Below, piece by piece: positions 34,330 through 42,417 of a stretch of 64,000 nt of DNA. A model generated the notes under the pieces. That model searched no databases, was not told where the DNA came from, and saw nothing but the letters and a program-made list of their open reading frames with translations. The stretch comes from Bradyrhizobium sp. CCBAU 51765 (GTDB lineage: Bacteria > Pseudomonadota > Alphaproteobacteria > Rhizobiales > Xanthobacteraceae): positions 1,973,001 through 2,037,000 of the forward strand of contig NZ_CP030038.1 in assembly GCF_015291725.1 (NCBI RefSeq). Direction: 5' to 3'. The position numbers and the translations under genes are program-made. Position 1 is the stretch's first letter. Every line of letters starts with the position of its first letter.

Positions 34330-35730
34330 ATGCAAGATCTCTGGCGCCTGTCGGCCGCCGACCTCGCCACCCTCGTCAAAGCCAAAAAGGTGTCCGCCAG
34401 GGAGGCCGCGCAGGCCGGCCTCGCCCGCCTCGACGCCGTCAATCCCCGGCTCAATGCCGTGATCGATCACCGGCCCGAGGACGTGCTCAAGCAGGCCGAC
34501 GCCGTCGATGCCGCCATCGCCCGGGGCGAGGACCCCGGTGTGCTCGCCGGCGTGCCCGTCACCATCAAGGCCAATGTCGACCAGGAAGGCTTTGCCACCA
34601 CCAACGGCCTGAAGCTCCAGCGCGACCTGATCGCGCGCGAGGACAATCCGGTGGTCGCCAATTTCCGGAAATCGGGCGCCGTCCTGCTCGGCCGCACCAA
34701 TTGCCCGGCCTTCTCCTACCGCTGGTTCACCACCAATCTCGTTCATGGCGATACCAAGAACCCCCGCGACGCTTCGCTGACGCCGGGCGGCTCCTCCGGC
34801 GGCGCCGGCTCGGCGGTCGCGGCCGGCATCGGCCACATCGCGCACGGCACCGACATCGCCGGTTCGATCCGCTATCCCGCCTATGCCTGCGGCGTCCACG
34901 GCCTGCGCCCGACGCTCGGCCGGATCCCCGCCTTCAACCCGGCGCTGCCGGAGCGCCCGATCGGGCCGCAGATCATGGCGGTGTCGGGACCGCTGGCGCG
35001 CACCGTCAACGACATCAGGATCTCGCTCGAGGCGATGTCGGCCCGCGACATCCGCGATCCCTGGTTCGTGCCGGTGCCGCTGCAAGGCCCCGCGCGGGAC
35101 AAGCGCGCCGCGCTCTGCCTCAACCCGGGCGGCCTCGCCACCACGCCGGAGGTCAAGGCCGCGGTGAGCGACGCCGGCAAGCGCCTCGAGCGCGCCGGCT
35201 GGACCGTCGACATCATCGACGACACGCCGCCGATGCGCGAGGCGGTGGAGTGGCAGATCAAGCTCTGGCTCGGCGACGGCTTCGAGGCGCAGCTCGAGAT
35301 GGCCGAGCGCGAGGGCGATCCCGGTGCGCTGGCCTGCCTGCGCGGCAACCGCGCCAGGGTCACGCCGATGGACCAGGCGAACTACGCCAAGGCGCTGACC
35401 CGAAGGGCCACGCTGACGCGCGAATGGATGTTGTTCTTCGAGAAATATGCGGTGCTGCTGACGCCGGTCTCCGGCGAGCTGCCGTTCCCGGATCATCTCG
35501 ACCGCAAGGACGACGAATCCTTCAAGCGGGTCTGGGAAGCCCAGCTGCCGCAGATCGCCATTCCCTTCATGGGCCTGCCGGGCCTCGTGGTCTCCACCGG
35601 GCTCGTCGGCAAGGCCCCGGTCGGCGTGCATATCGTCTCCGGCCGCTACCGCGAAGACCTCTGCCTGCTCGCGGGCGAAGCGATCGAGGCCGGCGGCGTG
35701 CCGCCGTCGCCGATCGATCCCGTGGGCTAG
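34330..35730 (+). CDS. amidase (amidase signature family)
   Basis: 466-residue amidase-signature hydrolase. The Ser-cisSer-Lys triad is complete: Lys 80 in VPVTIKANVDQEG, cis-Ser 155 in TPGGSSGGAGSAV and nucleophile Ser 179 in GTDIAGSIRYPAYACGVHGL. Such enzymes split amides, nitrile-derived amides or peptide-like bonds; the substrate cannot be read. It is not the GatA subunit, since no gatB/gatC lie nearby. The glutathione peroxidase ATG follows 2 bp after the stop, so the two share a transcript. Confidence 0.9.
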   Translation: MQDLWRLSAADLATLVKAKKVSAREAAQAGLARLDAVNPRLNAVIDHRPEDVLKQADAVDAAIARGEDPGVLAGVPVTIKANVDQEGFATTNGLKLQRDLIAREDNPVVANFRKSGAVLLGRTNCPAFSYRWFTTNLVHGDTKNPRDASLTPGGSSGGAGSAVAAGIGHIAHGTDIAGSIRYPAYACGVHGLRPTLGRIPAFNPALPERPIGPQIMAVSGPLARTVNDIRISLEAMSARDIRDPWFVPVPLQGPARDKRAALCLNPGGLATTPEVKAAVSDAGKRLERAGWTVDIIDDTPPMREAVEWQIKLWLGDGFEAQLEMAEREGDPGALACLRGNRARVTPMDQANYAKALTRRATLTREWMLFFEKYAVLLTPVSGELPFPDHLDRKDDESFKRVWEAQLPQIAIPFMGLPGLVVSTGLVGKAPVGVHIVSGRYREDLCLLAGEAIEAGGVPPSPIDPVG

Positions 35731-35732
35731 CG

Positions 35733-36209
35733 ATGACCGTCATCTACGACTTCAAGGCCAACTCGCTTGCCGGCGAGGAGGTGCCGATGAGGCGTTTCGA
35801 GGGACAGGTGCTGCTGATCGTCAACACCGCGAGCAAATGCGGCTTCACGCCGCAATATCGCGGCCTCGAGGATCTCTACCGCGATCTCTCGCCGCGCGGC
35901 TTCTCCGTGCTCGGCTTTCCCTGCAACCAGTTCGGGGCGCAGGAGCCGGGCCGGGCGAGCGAGATCCAGGAGTTCTGCTCGACCAATTACGACGTCACCT
36001 TTCCCCTGTTCGAGAAGATCGACGTCAACGGGCCGAAGGCGCATCCATTGTATGAGTATCTGAAACGTCAGCAATCCGGCCTTCTCGGCGCCTCCATCAA
36101 ATGGAATTTCACCAAATTCCTGGTGGATCGTGCCGGCAAGGTGGTCGCGCGCTACGCGCCGACCGCGCGGCCCGAAGGATTGCGGCAGCAAATCGAGACC
36201 CTGTTGTGA
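35733..36209 (+). CDS. glutathione peroxidase family protein
   Basis: 158-residue thiol peroxidase. Catalytic Cys 36 is in NTASKCGFTPQY, Gln 70 in NQFGAQEPG, and Trp 124/Asn 125 in IKWNFTKFLVD. As in most bacterial members there is no selenocysteine; the second Cys 64 (FPCNQFG) suggests a thioredoxin-linked mechanism. The ATG at 35733 lies 2 bp after the amidase stop. The DUF3297 gene follows after 11 bp, so the three form a likely operon with an oxidative-stress member. Confidence 0.92.
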   Translation: MTVIYDFKANSLAGEEVPMRRFEGQVLLIVNTASKCGFTPQYRGLEDLYRDLSPRGFSVLGFPCNQFGAQEPGRASEIQEFCSTNYDVTFPLFEKIDVNGPKAHPLYEYLKRQQSGLLGASIKWNFTKFLVDRAGKVVARYAPTARPEGLRQQIETLL

Positions 36210-36220
36210 GCGAGACAATC

Positions 36221-36463
36221 ATGAGCGATGAATTTCCGGACCGCCTCTCGGTCGATCCGAACAGCCCCTATTACAACGCGGACATCCTGGCGCGCGACGT
36301 CGGCATCCGCTTCAAGGGCATCGAGAAGACCAATGTCGAGGAGTACTGCATCAGCGAAGGCTGGGTCCGCGTCACCGCCGGCAACGCCAAGGACCGCCAC
36401 GGCAATCCCCTGACCATCAAGGTGCATGGGCCGGTGGAGCCGTATTTCAGGGATAAGAAATAG
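36221..36463 (+). CDS. DUF3297 family protein
   Basis: 80-residue protein matching the whole length of DUF3297: FPDRLSVDPNSPYYN, DILARDVGIRFKGIEKTNVE, EYCISEGWVRV and KDRHGNPLTIKVHGPVEP. The family is small, conserved and uncharacterised. The start at 36221 begins exactly with the conserved MSDEFPDRL. It is third in the amidase-peroxidase set. Confidence 0.9.
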   Translation: MSDEFPDRLSVDPNSPYYNADILARDVGIRFKGIEKTNVEEYCISEGWVRVTAGNAKDRHGNPLTIKVHGPVEPYFRDKK

Positions 36464-36469
36464 CTCTCT

Positions 36470-36547
36470 GTCATTCCGGGGCTCGCGAAGCGAGAGCCCG
36501 GAATCTCGAGATTCCGGGTCTGGTCCTTCGGACCATCCCGGAATGAC
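36470..36547. repeat. family B palindromic repeat, copy 2
   Basis: GTCATTCCGGG at the left end and CCCGGAATGAC at the right end, with internal GCTCGCGAAGCGAG and TCCGAAGGACC-like hairpins. It follows the DUF3297 stop by 6 bp and could serve as its terminator. Confidence 0.85.
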
Positions 36548-36573
36548 GCGGTAGTAGATCGAAAGCCACCTCC

Positions 36574-37743
36574 ATGTCCGTCCGCATCGTCGACGTCCGC
36601 GAGATCACCAAGCCGATCTCGTCCCCGATCCGCAACGCCTATATCGACTTCACCAAGATGACGACGAGTCTCGTCGCCGTCGTCACCGACGTCGTGCGCG
36701 ACGGCAGGCGCGTCGTCGGCTACGGCTTCAACTCCAACGGCCGCTACGGGCAGGGCGGCCTGATCCGCGAGCGGTTCGCCGCGCGCATCCTCGAGGCCGA
36801 TCCGAAGTCGCTGCTGGATGCGGCCGGCGACAATCTCGACCCCGACAAGGTCTGGGCCGCGATGATGACCAACGAGAAGCCGGGTGGTCACGGCGAGCGC
36901 TCCGTCGCGGTCGGCACCATCGACATGGCGGTGTGGGATGCGGTGGCGAAGATCGCCGGCAAGCCGCTGTTTCGCCTGCTCGCCGAACGTCACGGCCTGA
37001 CCGCCAATCCGCGCGTCTTCGTGTACGCCGCCGGCGGCTACTACTATCCCGGCAAGGGCCTGTCGATGCTGCGTGGCGAGATGCGCGGCTATCTCGACCG
37101 CGGCTACAACGTCGTGAAGATGAAGATCGGCGGCGCTCCGATCGAGGAAGACCGTAAGCGCATCGAGGCCGTGCTGGAAGAGATCGGCAAGGACGCGCAG
37201 CTCGCCGTCGACGCCAACGGCCGCTTCGACCTGGAGACCGCGATCGCCTACGCCAAGATGCTGCGCGACTATCCGCTGTTCTGGTACGAGGAGGCCGGCG
37301 ATCCCCTCGATTACGCGCTGCAGGCTGCGCTCGCCGAATTCTATCCGGGCCCGATGGCGACAGGCGAGAACCTGTTCAGCCACCAGGATGCCCGCAACCT
37401 GATCCGCTACGGCGGCATGCGCCCCGACCGCGACTGGCTGCAATTCGATTGCGCACTGTCCTATGGCCTGTGCGAATACCAGCGCACGCTCGAGGTGTTG
37501 AAGACCCACGGCTGGTCGCCCAGCCGCTGCATCCCGCACGGCGGCCACCAGATGTCGCTCAACATCGCCGCCGGCCTAGGCCTCGGCGGCAACGAGAGCT
37601 ACCCCGACCTGTTCCAGCCCTATGGCGGCTTCCCCGACGGTATCAGCGTCGAGAACGGCCACATCACCATGCCGGAGCTGCCAGGCATCGGCTTCGAAGG
37701 CAAGTCGGATCTCTACAGGGAGATGAAGGCGCTGGCGGAGTAG
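36574..37743 (+). CDS. tarD: D-tartrate dehydratase (enolase superfamily)
   Basis: 389-residue enolase-superfamily enzyme expected to dehydrate D-tartrate to oxaloacetate. Every position known to matter in the Bradyrhizobium TarD enzyme is present at the same number: Lys 182 and Lys 184 (VKMKIGG), metal ligands Asp 213 (VDANGRF), Glu 239 (WYEEAGDP) and Glu 265 (ATGENLF), and His 322 (IPHGGHQMS). The length also equals that enzyme. It stands alone between repeats; no tartrate transporter or regulator is adjacent, so the pathway context is not shown here. Confidence 0.88.
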   Translation: MSVRIVDVREITKPISSPIRNAYIDFTKMTTSLVAVVTDVVRDGRRVVGYGFNSNGRYGQGGLIRERFAARILEADPKSLLDAAGDNLDPDKVWAAMMTNEKPGGHGERSVAVGTIDMAVWDAVAKIAGKPLFRLLAERHGLTANPRVFVYAAGGYYYPGKGLSMLRGEMRGYLDRGYNVVKMKIGGAPIEEDRKRIEAVLEEIGKDAQLAVDANGRFDLETAIAYAKMLRDYPLFWYEEAGDPLDYALQAALAEFYPGPMATGENLFSHQDARNLIRYGGMRPDRDWLQFDCALSYGLCEYQRTLEVLKTHGWSPSRCIPHGGHQMSLNIAAGLGLGGNESYPDLFQPYGGFPDGISVENGHITMPELPGIGFEGKSDLYREMKALAE

Positions 37744-37764
37744 CCCGGCTGCCGCCACACACTC

Positions 37765-37851
37765 TGTCATTGCGAGCACAGCGAAGCAATCCAGAATCGT
37801 TCCGCAGAGACAGTCTGGATTGCTTCGTCGCAAAGGCTCCTCGCAATGACG
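37765..37851. repeat. family A palindromic repeat, copy 4
   Basis: TGTCATTGCGAG ... CTCGCAATGACG with the AAGCAATCCAG/CTGGATTGCTT core. It is the first of two copies filling 37744-38091, a stretch with no gene. Confidence 0.9.
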
Positions 37852-37934
37852 GTGGAGGGGGCGGTGTCATCCTCGGGCACCTTGGTCCGCGACACAAGGC
37901 AATGCTGAATTGCGCGAAGTGCCGCCATACACTC

Positions 37935-38031
37935 CGTCATTGCGAGCGCAGCGAAGCAATCCAGAGTCTTTCCGCGGAGGCAGTCTGGATTGCTTCGTCG
38001 CAAGGGCTCCTCGCAATGACGATGTGGCGAA
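37935..38031. repeat. family A palindromic repeat, copy 5
   Basis: CGTCATTGCGAG at 37935 and CTCGCAATGACG ending at 38031. It is in the same orientation as copy 4, 84 bp away, forming a direct pair upstream of the GIY-YIG gene. Confidence 0.9.
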
Positions 38032-38091
38032 AGCCTCGGAATCATCTGTTGGTTGTGGTATTGTAGCGGCTGTCCTCAGCCGAGCACGATC

Positions 38092-38376
38092 ATGAAGCGG
38101 CCCTGCGTTTACATGTTTGCCAATCGTCGCAACGGGACGATCTACACCGGCGTCACCTCGAACCCGCCGCGCCGCGCGTTCGAGCATCGCGAAGGCCTCG
38201 CGAAGGGCTTTTCGTCGAAGTACGGCTGCAAGCTCCTCTGGTACGAGCTGCATGCGACCATGACCGATGCGATCACGCGCGAGAAGCAGATCAAGGGCGG
38301 CAGCCGGGCCAAGAAGCTGGCGCTGATCGAGAGTGTCAATCCGGGATGGATGGATTTGTACGAGACGCTGATCTGA
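38092..38376 (+). CDS. GIY-YIG domain protein
   Basis: 94-residue single-domain GIY-YIG protein of the UPF0213 type. It begins VYMFANRRNGTIYTGVTSNP, with the TIYTG strand as the second motif, then an Arg/His pair (PRRAFEHREG) and a Glu in ITREKQIKGGSR. Such stand-alone domains are suspected nucleases, but their role is unclear. It lies between copies 5 and 6 of the family A repeat, which may be chance or could point to a link with repeat mobility. Confidence 0.87.
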   Translation: MKRPCVYMFANRRNGTIYTGVTSNPPRRAFEHREGLAKGFSSKYGCKLLWYELHATMTDAITREKQIKGGSRAKKLALIESVNPGWMDLYETLI

Positions 38377-38422
38377 TCGCTTTAGTCGATGACAGCGAGA
38401 CGCAAATTGCCGCCATACACTC

Positions 38423-38502
38423 CGTCATTGCGAGCGCAGCGAAGCAATCCAGGATCTTTCCGCAGAGGGAGGCTGGATTGCTTCGCTGCGCTCGCAATGA
38501 CG
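38423..38502. repeat. family A palindromic repeat, copy 6
   Basis: CGTCATTGCGAG ... CTCGCAATGACG with both arms of the GCGCAGCGAAGCAATCC type, giving a nearly perfect 80-bp palindrome. It lies between the convergent GIY-YIG and malonyl-CoA decarboxylase genes. Confidence 0.9.
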
Positions 38503-38519
38503 ACGACTGAGCGTGTCCC

Positions 38520-39872
38520 CTACGACAACCGCATATCCAGCAGCCTTCGTCCCTCGCCCTTCAACAGCTTCTTCACCGCGCTCGACGCCACGACCTCGCC
38601 GTCGTTGGCATAGGCTTCGTGGTTCTTCTCGATGTCGTCGAGGCGGTAGAGGTAGTTGACCATGATGCCTGCCGACTCGCGCAGGCCCTTCGGCGAGAGG
38701 TCTCCGAGCCAGTTGATGCGCTCGAGCCTCGCGCCGTTGCCGAGATGGAAGCGGGCGACGGAATCGATCAGCCGGCCCTTCGGCGTGCGTGCCTTGAGGA
38801 AATAGTGCGCCGCGAGCGGCTCCAGCACGCTGCGCAGCAGCGCCGCCGTCTCGGGACTCTCGAACCATTTGGGCTCGTCGAGACGCTTCAGCACCTCGCG
38901 GTCCTCATCCGACAGCGGCAGGTCCTTGTCCTGCCTCACCCAAGCCATGAAGCCGGGCACCGGAGACAGCGTCACGAAGGTGTCGAGCTTCGGCAGTTCG
39001 CGGCGCAGCTCTTCCACCACCTGCTTGATCAGGAAGCTGCCGAAGGAGATGCCGCCGAGGCCGCGCTGGGTATTGGAGATCGAATAGAACACGGCGGTGC
39101 GCGCGCGCTCGATCGGCAGGTACTGGCGGTCGACCGCAAGCAAGGGCGCGATCGCGCCCGGGATGGTCTCGGTCAGCGCCACCTCGACGAAGATCAGGGG
39201 CTCGTCGACCATCGCGGGATGGAAGAACGCGTAGCAGCGGCGGTCGACCGGATCGATGCGGCGGCGCAGATCGTCCCAGTCGGAGATCTCGTGCACGGCT
39301 TCGTAGCGGATGATCTTTTCGAGGATGTTGGCCGGGGTCGACCAGTCGATCCTGCGCAGCACGAGAAACCCCCTGTTGAACCACGAAGAGAGAAGGTGCG
39401 AGACGTCGCGGTCGAGCGCGGCGAGATCGGTGTGCCCGTTCATCATGCCGAGCAAATCGGCGCGCATGTTGACGAGATCGCCGGTGCCGCCGGGCGCACG
39501 GTTGAGGCGGCGGATCAGCTCCTGCCGTCGCGGCTCCGAGGCGAAGTGCAGCGAGCTCGCGTCCTCGTCGCTGGGCTCGGCGCGCCATTTCTCGATCGCC
39601 CTGGACAGGCGCTCCCGATCGGGACCGAAATCGCGCACCAGCCCCTCGAAGAAGGCGCGGCGTCCTGCCGCATCCAACTCCCGGTAGATGTCGAGCACCT
39701 CACGCGCCATCGCGGTGCCGGAGGCTTCGCCCCGGCCCGACAGCAGCGCATCGCAAAGCTCGATCAGCGCATCGGCGTCCCGCCTGGTATCGGCGGAGTC
39801 CCCGCGGCGAAGCAGCGTGCGGCCGCGCTCGGAGATGGTGGCGAGCAGGTCGGAGAAGAAGGCATTGGCCAT
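38520..39872 (-). CDS. mcd: malonyl-CoA decarboxylase
   Basis: Converts malonyl-CoA to acetyl-CoA and CO2. 450 residues in two parts: a helical N-terminal domain, then the acyltransferase-like catalytic domain. It has GISFGSFLIKQVVEEL, LSPVPGFMAW (the family's catalytic Ser region) and VARFHLGNGARLERINWLGD (the catalytic His region). In rhizobia the gene often sits in matABC with malonyl-CoA synthetase and a malonate carrier; neither is adjacent here. No targeting signal is seen. It is followed on the same strand by a family A repeat. Confidence 0.93.
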   Translation of the reverse strand: MANAFFSDLLATISERGRTLLRRGDSADTRRDADALIELCDALLSGRGEASGTAMAREVLDIYRELDAAGRRAFFEGLVRDFGPDRERLSRAIEKWRAEPSDEDASSLHFASEPRRQELIRRLNRAPGGTGDLVNMRADLLGMMNGHTDLAALDRDVSHLLSSWFNRGFLVLRRIDWSTPANILEKIIRYEAVHEISDWDDLRRRIDPVDRRCYAFFHPAMVDEPLIFVEVALTETIPGAIAPLLAVDRQYLPIERARTAVFYSISNTQRGLGGISFGSFLIKQVVEELRRELPKLDTFVTLSPVPGFMAWVRQDKDLPLSDEDREVLKRLDEPKWFESPETAALLRSVLEPLAAHYFLKARTPKGRLIDSVARFHLGNGARLERINWLGDLSPKGLRESAGIMVNYLYRLDDIEKNHEAYANDGEVVASSAVKKLLKGEGRRLLDMRLS

Positions 39873-39995
39873 CTGGGCTTTTCGTTTCCGGGTTTGTGCG
39901 TTGCGGAAGTTTACACAAGATTTGGACGGAAGCCGATCACAATCAAGCGCAAGTTTATCGCATGTGAAACCAGGCTATGTCTCCAAAGCACGCTG

Positions 39996-40096
39996 TCATG
40001 CCCCGGCTTGACCGGGGCATCCAGTACGCCGCGGCTTCTCGATGCTAGCCGAGCCGTCTCGGCGTACTGGGTCGCCCGGTCAAGCCGGGCGACGAC
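39996..40096. repeat. family C palindromic repeat overlapping the AraC gene 3' end
   Basis: TCATGCCCCGGCTTGACCGG at the left and CCGGTCAAGCCGGGCGACGA at the right, with CCAGTACGCCG/CGGCGTACTGG inside. The element extends into the coding sequence of the AraC regulator, whose stop codon is at 40045. Confidence 0.85.
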
Positions 40097-40920
40097 ACCG
40101 CGTGAGTGGCAAATTCCGTCGGCGTGCGCCCCGTCACCTGGCGGAACGCGGCCGAGAATGCCGGCACGCTGGCATAGCCGAGCTGGGTGGCGAGCTGCTT
40201 CACCGACACGCTCGCATCCGTCGACAGGCGCTGGATCGCGGAGGCGATGCGGGCGCGCTGGCACCAGCTTTTGAAGCTCAGTTGCGTCTCGCTCGAGAAC
40301 AACCGCGACAGCGTGCGCGCGGAGGTGCCGACCTCGCGCGCCAGCGCGTCGATGTCGTGCAGGCCGGTGGGGTCGTCGAGCACGATCATGGCGGCGCGGC
40401 GGCAGCGCGGCTCGCGCGGCAGTGGCACGAAGGTGGCGGAATCCTCGGCCTGGTGCAATTCCAGCATCACCAGGCGCACCAGCAGCTCGGTCCGCTCCTC
40501 CGTATTGCGCGCATCGAACAGCGCCAGGATCGCCTGGTTCAGCAGCGGCGACACCCGGACCACGAATTCCCTGGTCAATCCCTCATAGCGCTTTTCGCGC
40601 TTGAGCCAGGGCAAGTCGAAATACAGCGTGCGCATCTCGATGTCGGCGAGCAGGTCGATGGCATGTTGAAGCCCGGCCGGCACCCAGACCGCGCGGTCCG
40701 GCGGCACCAGCCAGCGTCCCCCGGGCGTCGTCACCTGCATCGTGCCCTTGGCCGCATAGATCAGCTGCGCCTCGCGGTGCAGGTGCGGATTGATCCGCAT
40801 GCCCCTGGGATAGTCGCGCGCGACCAGGTGCACGCCCGCAGGCGAGCGGTGATTGCTCCTGACCTCCCGCAGGATTGGCGTTTCCAAGATTGGCCTTTTC
40901 AAGACAGTCATTGGCAGCAT
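40045..40920 (-). CDS. AraC family transcriptional regulator with cupin-type N-terminus
   Basis: 291 residues: an N-terminal cupin-like sensor (INPHLHREAQLIYAAKGTMQ, WLVPPDRAVWVPAGLQHAID) and a C-terminal double helix-turn-helix (IDALAREVGTSARTLSRLF, VKQLATQLGYASVPAFSAAF, TGRTPTEF). It belongs to the NimR/AraC group usually placed beside the efflux gene it controls. The last ~16 residues (SSPGLTGRPSTPRRLG) are read from a family C repeat, so the natural C-terminus has been replaced. The start is uncertain between 40920 and 40911. It is divergent from the MFS gene across 50 bp. Confidence 0.9.
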   Translation of the reverse strand: MLPMTVLKRPILETPILREVRSNHRSPAGVHLVARDYPRGMRINPHLHREAQLIYAAKGTMQVTTPGGRWLVPPDRAVWVPAGLQHAIDLLADIEMRTLYFDLPWLKREKRYEGLTREFVVRVSPLLNQAILALFDARNTEERTELLVRLVMLELHQAEDSATFVPLPREPRCRRAAMIVLDDPTGLHDIDALAREVGTSARTLSRLFSSETQLSFKSWCQRARIASAIQRLSTDASVSVKQLATQLGYASVPAFSAAFRQVTGRTPTEFATHAVSSPGLTGRPSTPRRLG

Positions 40921-40970
40921 CCCGTCATGGGCACGACATATAACTCATTTCGGAGCAGGAGAGGATTCGC

Positions 40971-42143
40971 ATGAACAGCCCAAGCCGGGTCATCAGTTTC
41001 GTCAACGCCGGCCATTTCATCGACCATTATGCGATGCTGATCTTCGCCGCCGCCGTCATCATCATGGGCCCGGCGCTCGGCATGGCCTATTCGGAACTTT
41101 TGCCCTACGCGACACCTGGCTTTGTGGCGTTCGGCGCGGGGTCGCTGCTGACCGGCTGGCTCGGTGACCGCTGGAGTCGCCGCCACATGATGCTGATCTT
41201 CTTCGTCGGCATCGGTCTGTCCATGATCGCTGTCGGCTTCGTGCAGACCCCGGCGCAGCTCGGCGCGGCGCTGCTCGCGATCGGCATTTTCGCCTCGATC
41301 TACCACCCCGTCGGCACCGCCATGATCGTGTCCTATGCCGACCGGCTCGGCCGCGAGATGGGCATCAACGGCGTCTGGGGCAATCTCGGCGTCGCCTCCT
41401 CGGCCCTCGTCACCGGCGTGATCGGCCAATATTTCGGCTGGCGCTTTGCCTTCATCGTTCCCGGCGTGGTCACCATCCTGATCGGCATCGGCTTCGCGAT
41501 GAGCGTCGTGCACGAGGACCGCAAGGGCTCGAAGCAGGCGGCGGCCCAGGCGCGGGTGGCCAAGCAGGACATGTGGCGTGTGATCCTGGCGCTGCTGATT
41601 GTCGTGATCGCGATCTCCACGACCTTCAACGCCGTCACCGTCGCGCTGCCGAAACTGTTCGCCGAGCGGCTCGCGGACCTGACCAGCAGCCCGGCGCTGC
41701 TCGGAATCATCGCCGCCTGCGTCTACGTGTTCGGCGCGATGACCCAGTACACGATCGGCCGGCTGCTCGACCGCTATTCGCTGAAGACGGTGGCGCTGCC
41801 GCTGTCCTTCATGTTGGCGCCGTTCCTGTATCTCGCCGCCAGCCTGAACAATCTGCCGCTGATCCTGGTCTCGATCGGCATCGTCATGGGCGCGTTCGGA
41901 CAGGTCACGGTGAACGACGCCATGGTCGGCAAGTACACCACCGAGGAGTGGCGCTCGCGCGCCTATGCGGTGCGCTATTTCGTCGGCTTCACCGCGGCCG
42001 GCGCCTCCGTCGGCCTGGTCGCCTGGCTCTACGAGCAGGGCGGCTTCGTCACCATGCTGCACGCCTTCGCCGCGCTCTGCCTGCTCGCGATCGCTGCCGC
42101 GCTGATCCTGCCGCGCGAGATCAGGACGCCGCAGACGGTGTGA
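40971..42143 (+). CDS. MFS transporter
   Basis: 390-residue major facilitator protein with about 12 hydrophobic spans. The cytoplasmic loop motif between helices 2 and 3 is LTGWLGDRWSRRHMM. It has GIFASIYHPVGTAMIVSYAD and GINGVWGNLGVASSALV, as in Fsr-type and related drug/metabolite exporters. AGGAGAGG precedes the ATG at 40971. The divergent AraC regulator, 50 bp away, very probably controls it. The substrate is not evident. Confidence 0.9.
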   Translation: MNSPSRVISFVNAGHFIDHYAMLIFAAAVIIMGPALGMAYSELLPYATPGFVAFGAGSLLTGWLGDRWSRRHMMLIFFVGIGLSMIAVGFVQTPAQLGAALLAIGIFASIYHPVGTAMIVSYADRLGREMGINGVWGNLGVASSALVTGVIGQYFGWRFAFIVPGVVTILIGIGFAMSVVHEDRKGSKQAAAQARVAKQDMWRVILALLIVVIAISTTFNAVTVALPKLFAERLADLTSSPALLGIIAACVYVFGAMTQYTIGRLLDRYSLKTVALPLSFMLAPFLYLAASLNNLPLILVSIGIVMGAFGQVTVNDAMVGKYTTEEWRSRAYAVRYFVGFTAAGASVGLVAWLYEQGGFVTMLHAFAALCLLAIAAALILPREIRTPQTV

Positions 42144-42159
42144 GCCGAACTCTCTCCAC

Positions 42160-42246
42160 CGTCATTGCGAGGAGCCCTTGCGACGAAGCAATCCAGAATC
42201 TTTCCGCGGAGGGATACTGGATTGCTTCGCTGCGCTCGCAATGACG
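42160..42246. repeat. family A palindromic repeat, copy 7
   Basis: CGTCATTGCGAG at 42160 and CTCGCAATGACG ending at 42246, following the MFS stop by 16 bp. The rest of the gap to the RND gene (42247-42417) has no convincing gene; short frames such as the one starting at 42289 look like dispersed-repeat sequence. Confidence 0.9.
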
Positions 42247-42417
42247 GAGGATGAGGAGGCACCCTCGCCATGCCGCTACGATGCCATTCTGCCAGTGTTT
42301 TGCCCGACGGAGCAACCGTTTTCGACAAGCCCGAAATATTATCGAGCCTTTTCAACCCCATCCCTACTGTGCACGGGGTTGTTTTCGCACTTCTTGTTTT
42401 GAGCGGACGAAAGGAAG

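Noticed and set aside
34227..36209. 660-codon plus-strand frame that would fuse a long Arg-rich region to glutathione peroxidase
   Set aside because: The first ~500 codons are an off-frame reading of the amidase gene; the peroxidase has its own ATG at 35733 right after the amidase stop.
42289..42411. Short plus-strand frame between the MFS and RND genes
   Set aside because: The sequence resembles dispersed-repeat filler of this genus as I recall it; no ribosome site, domain or partner supports a gene.
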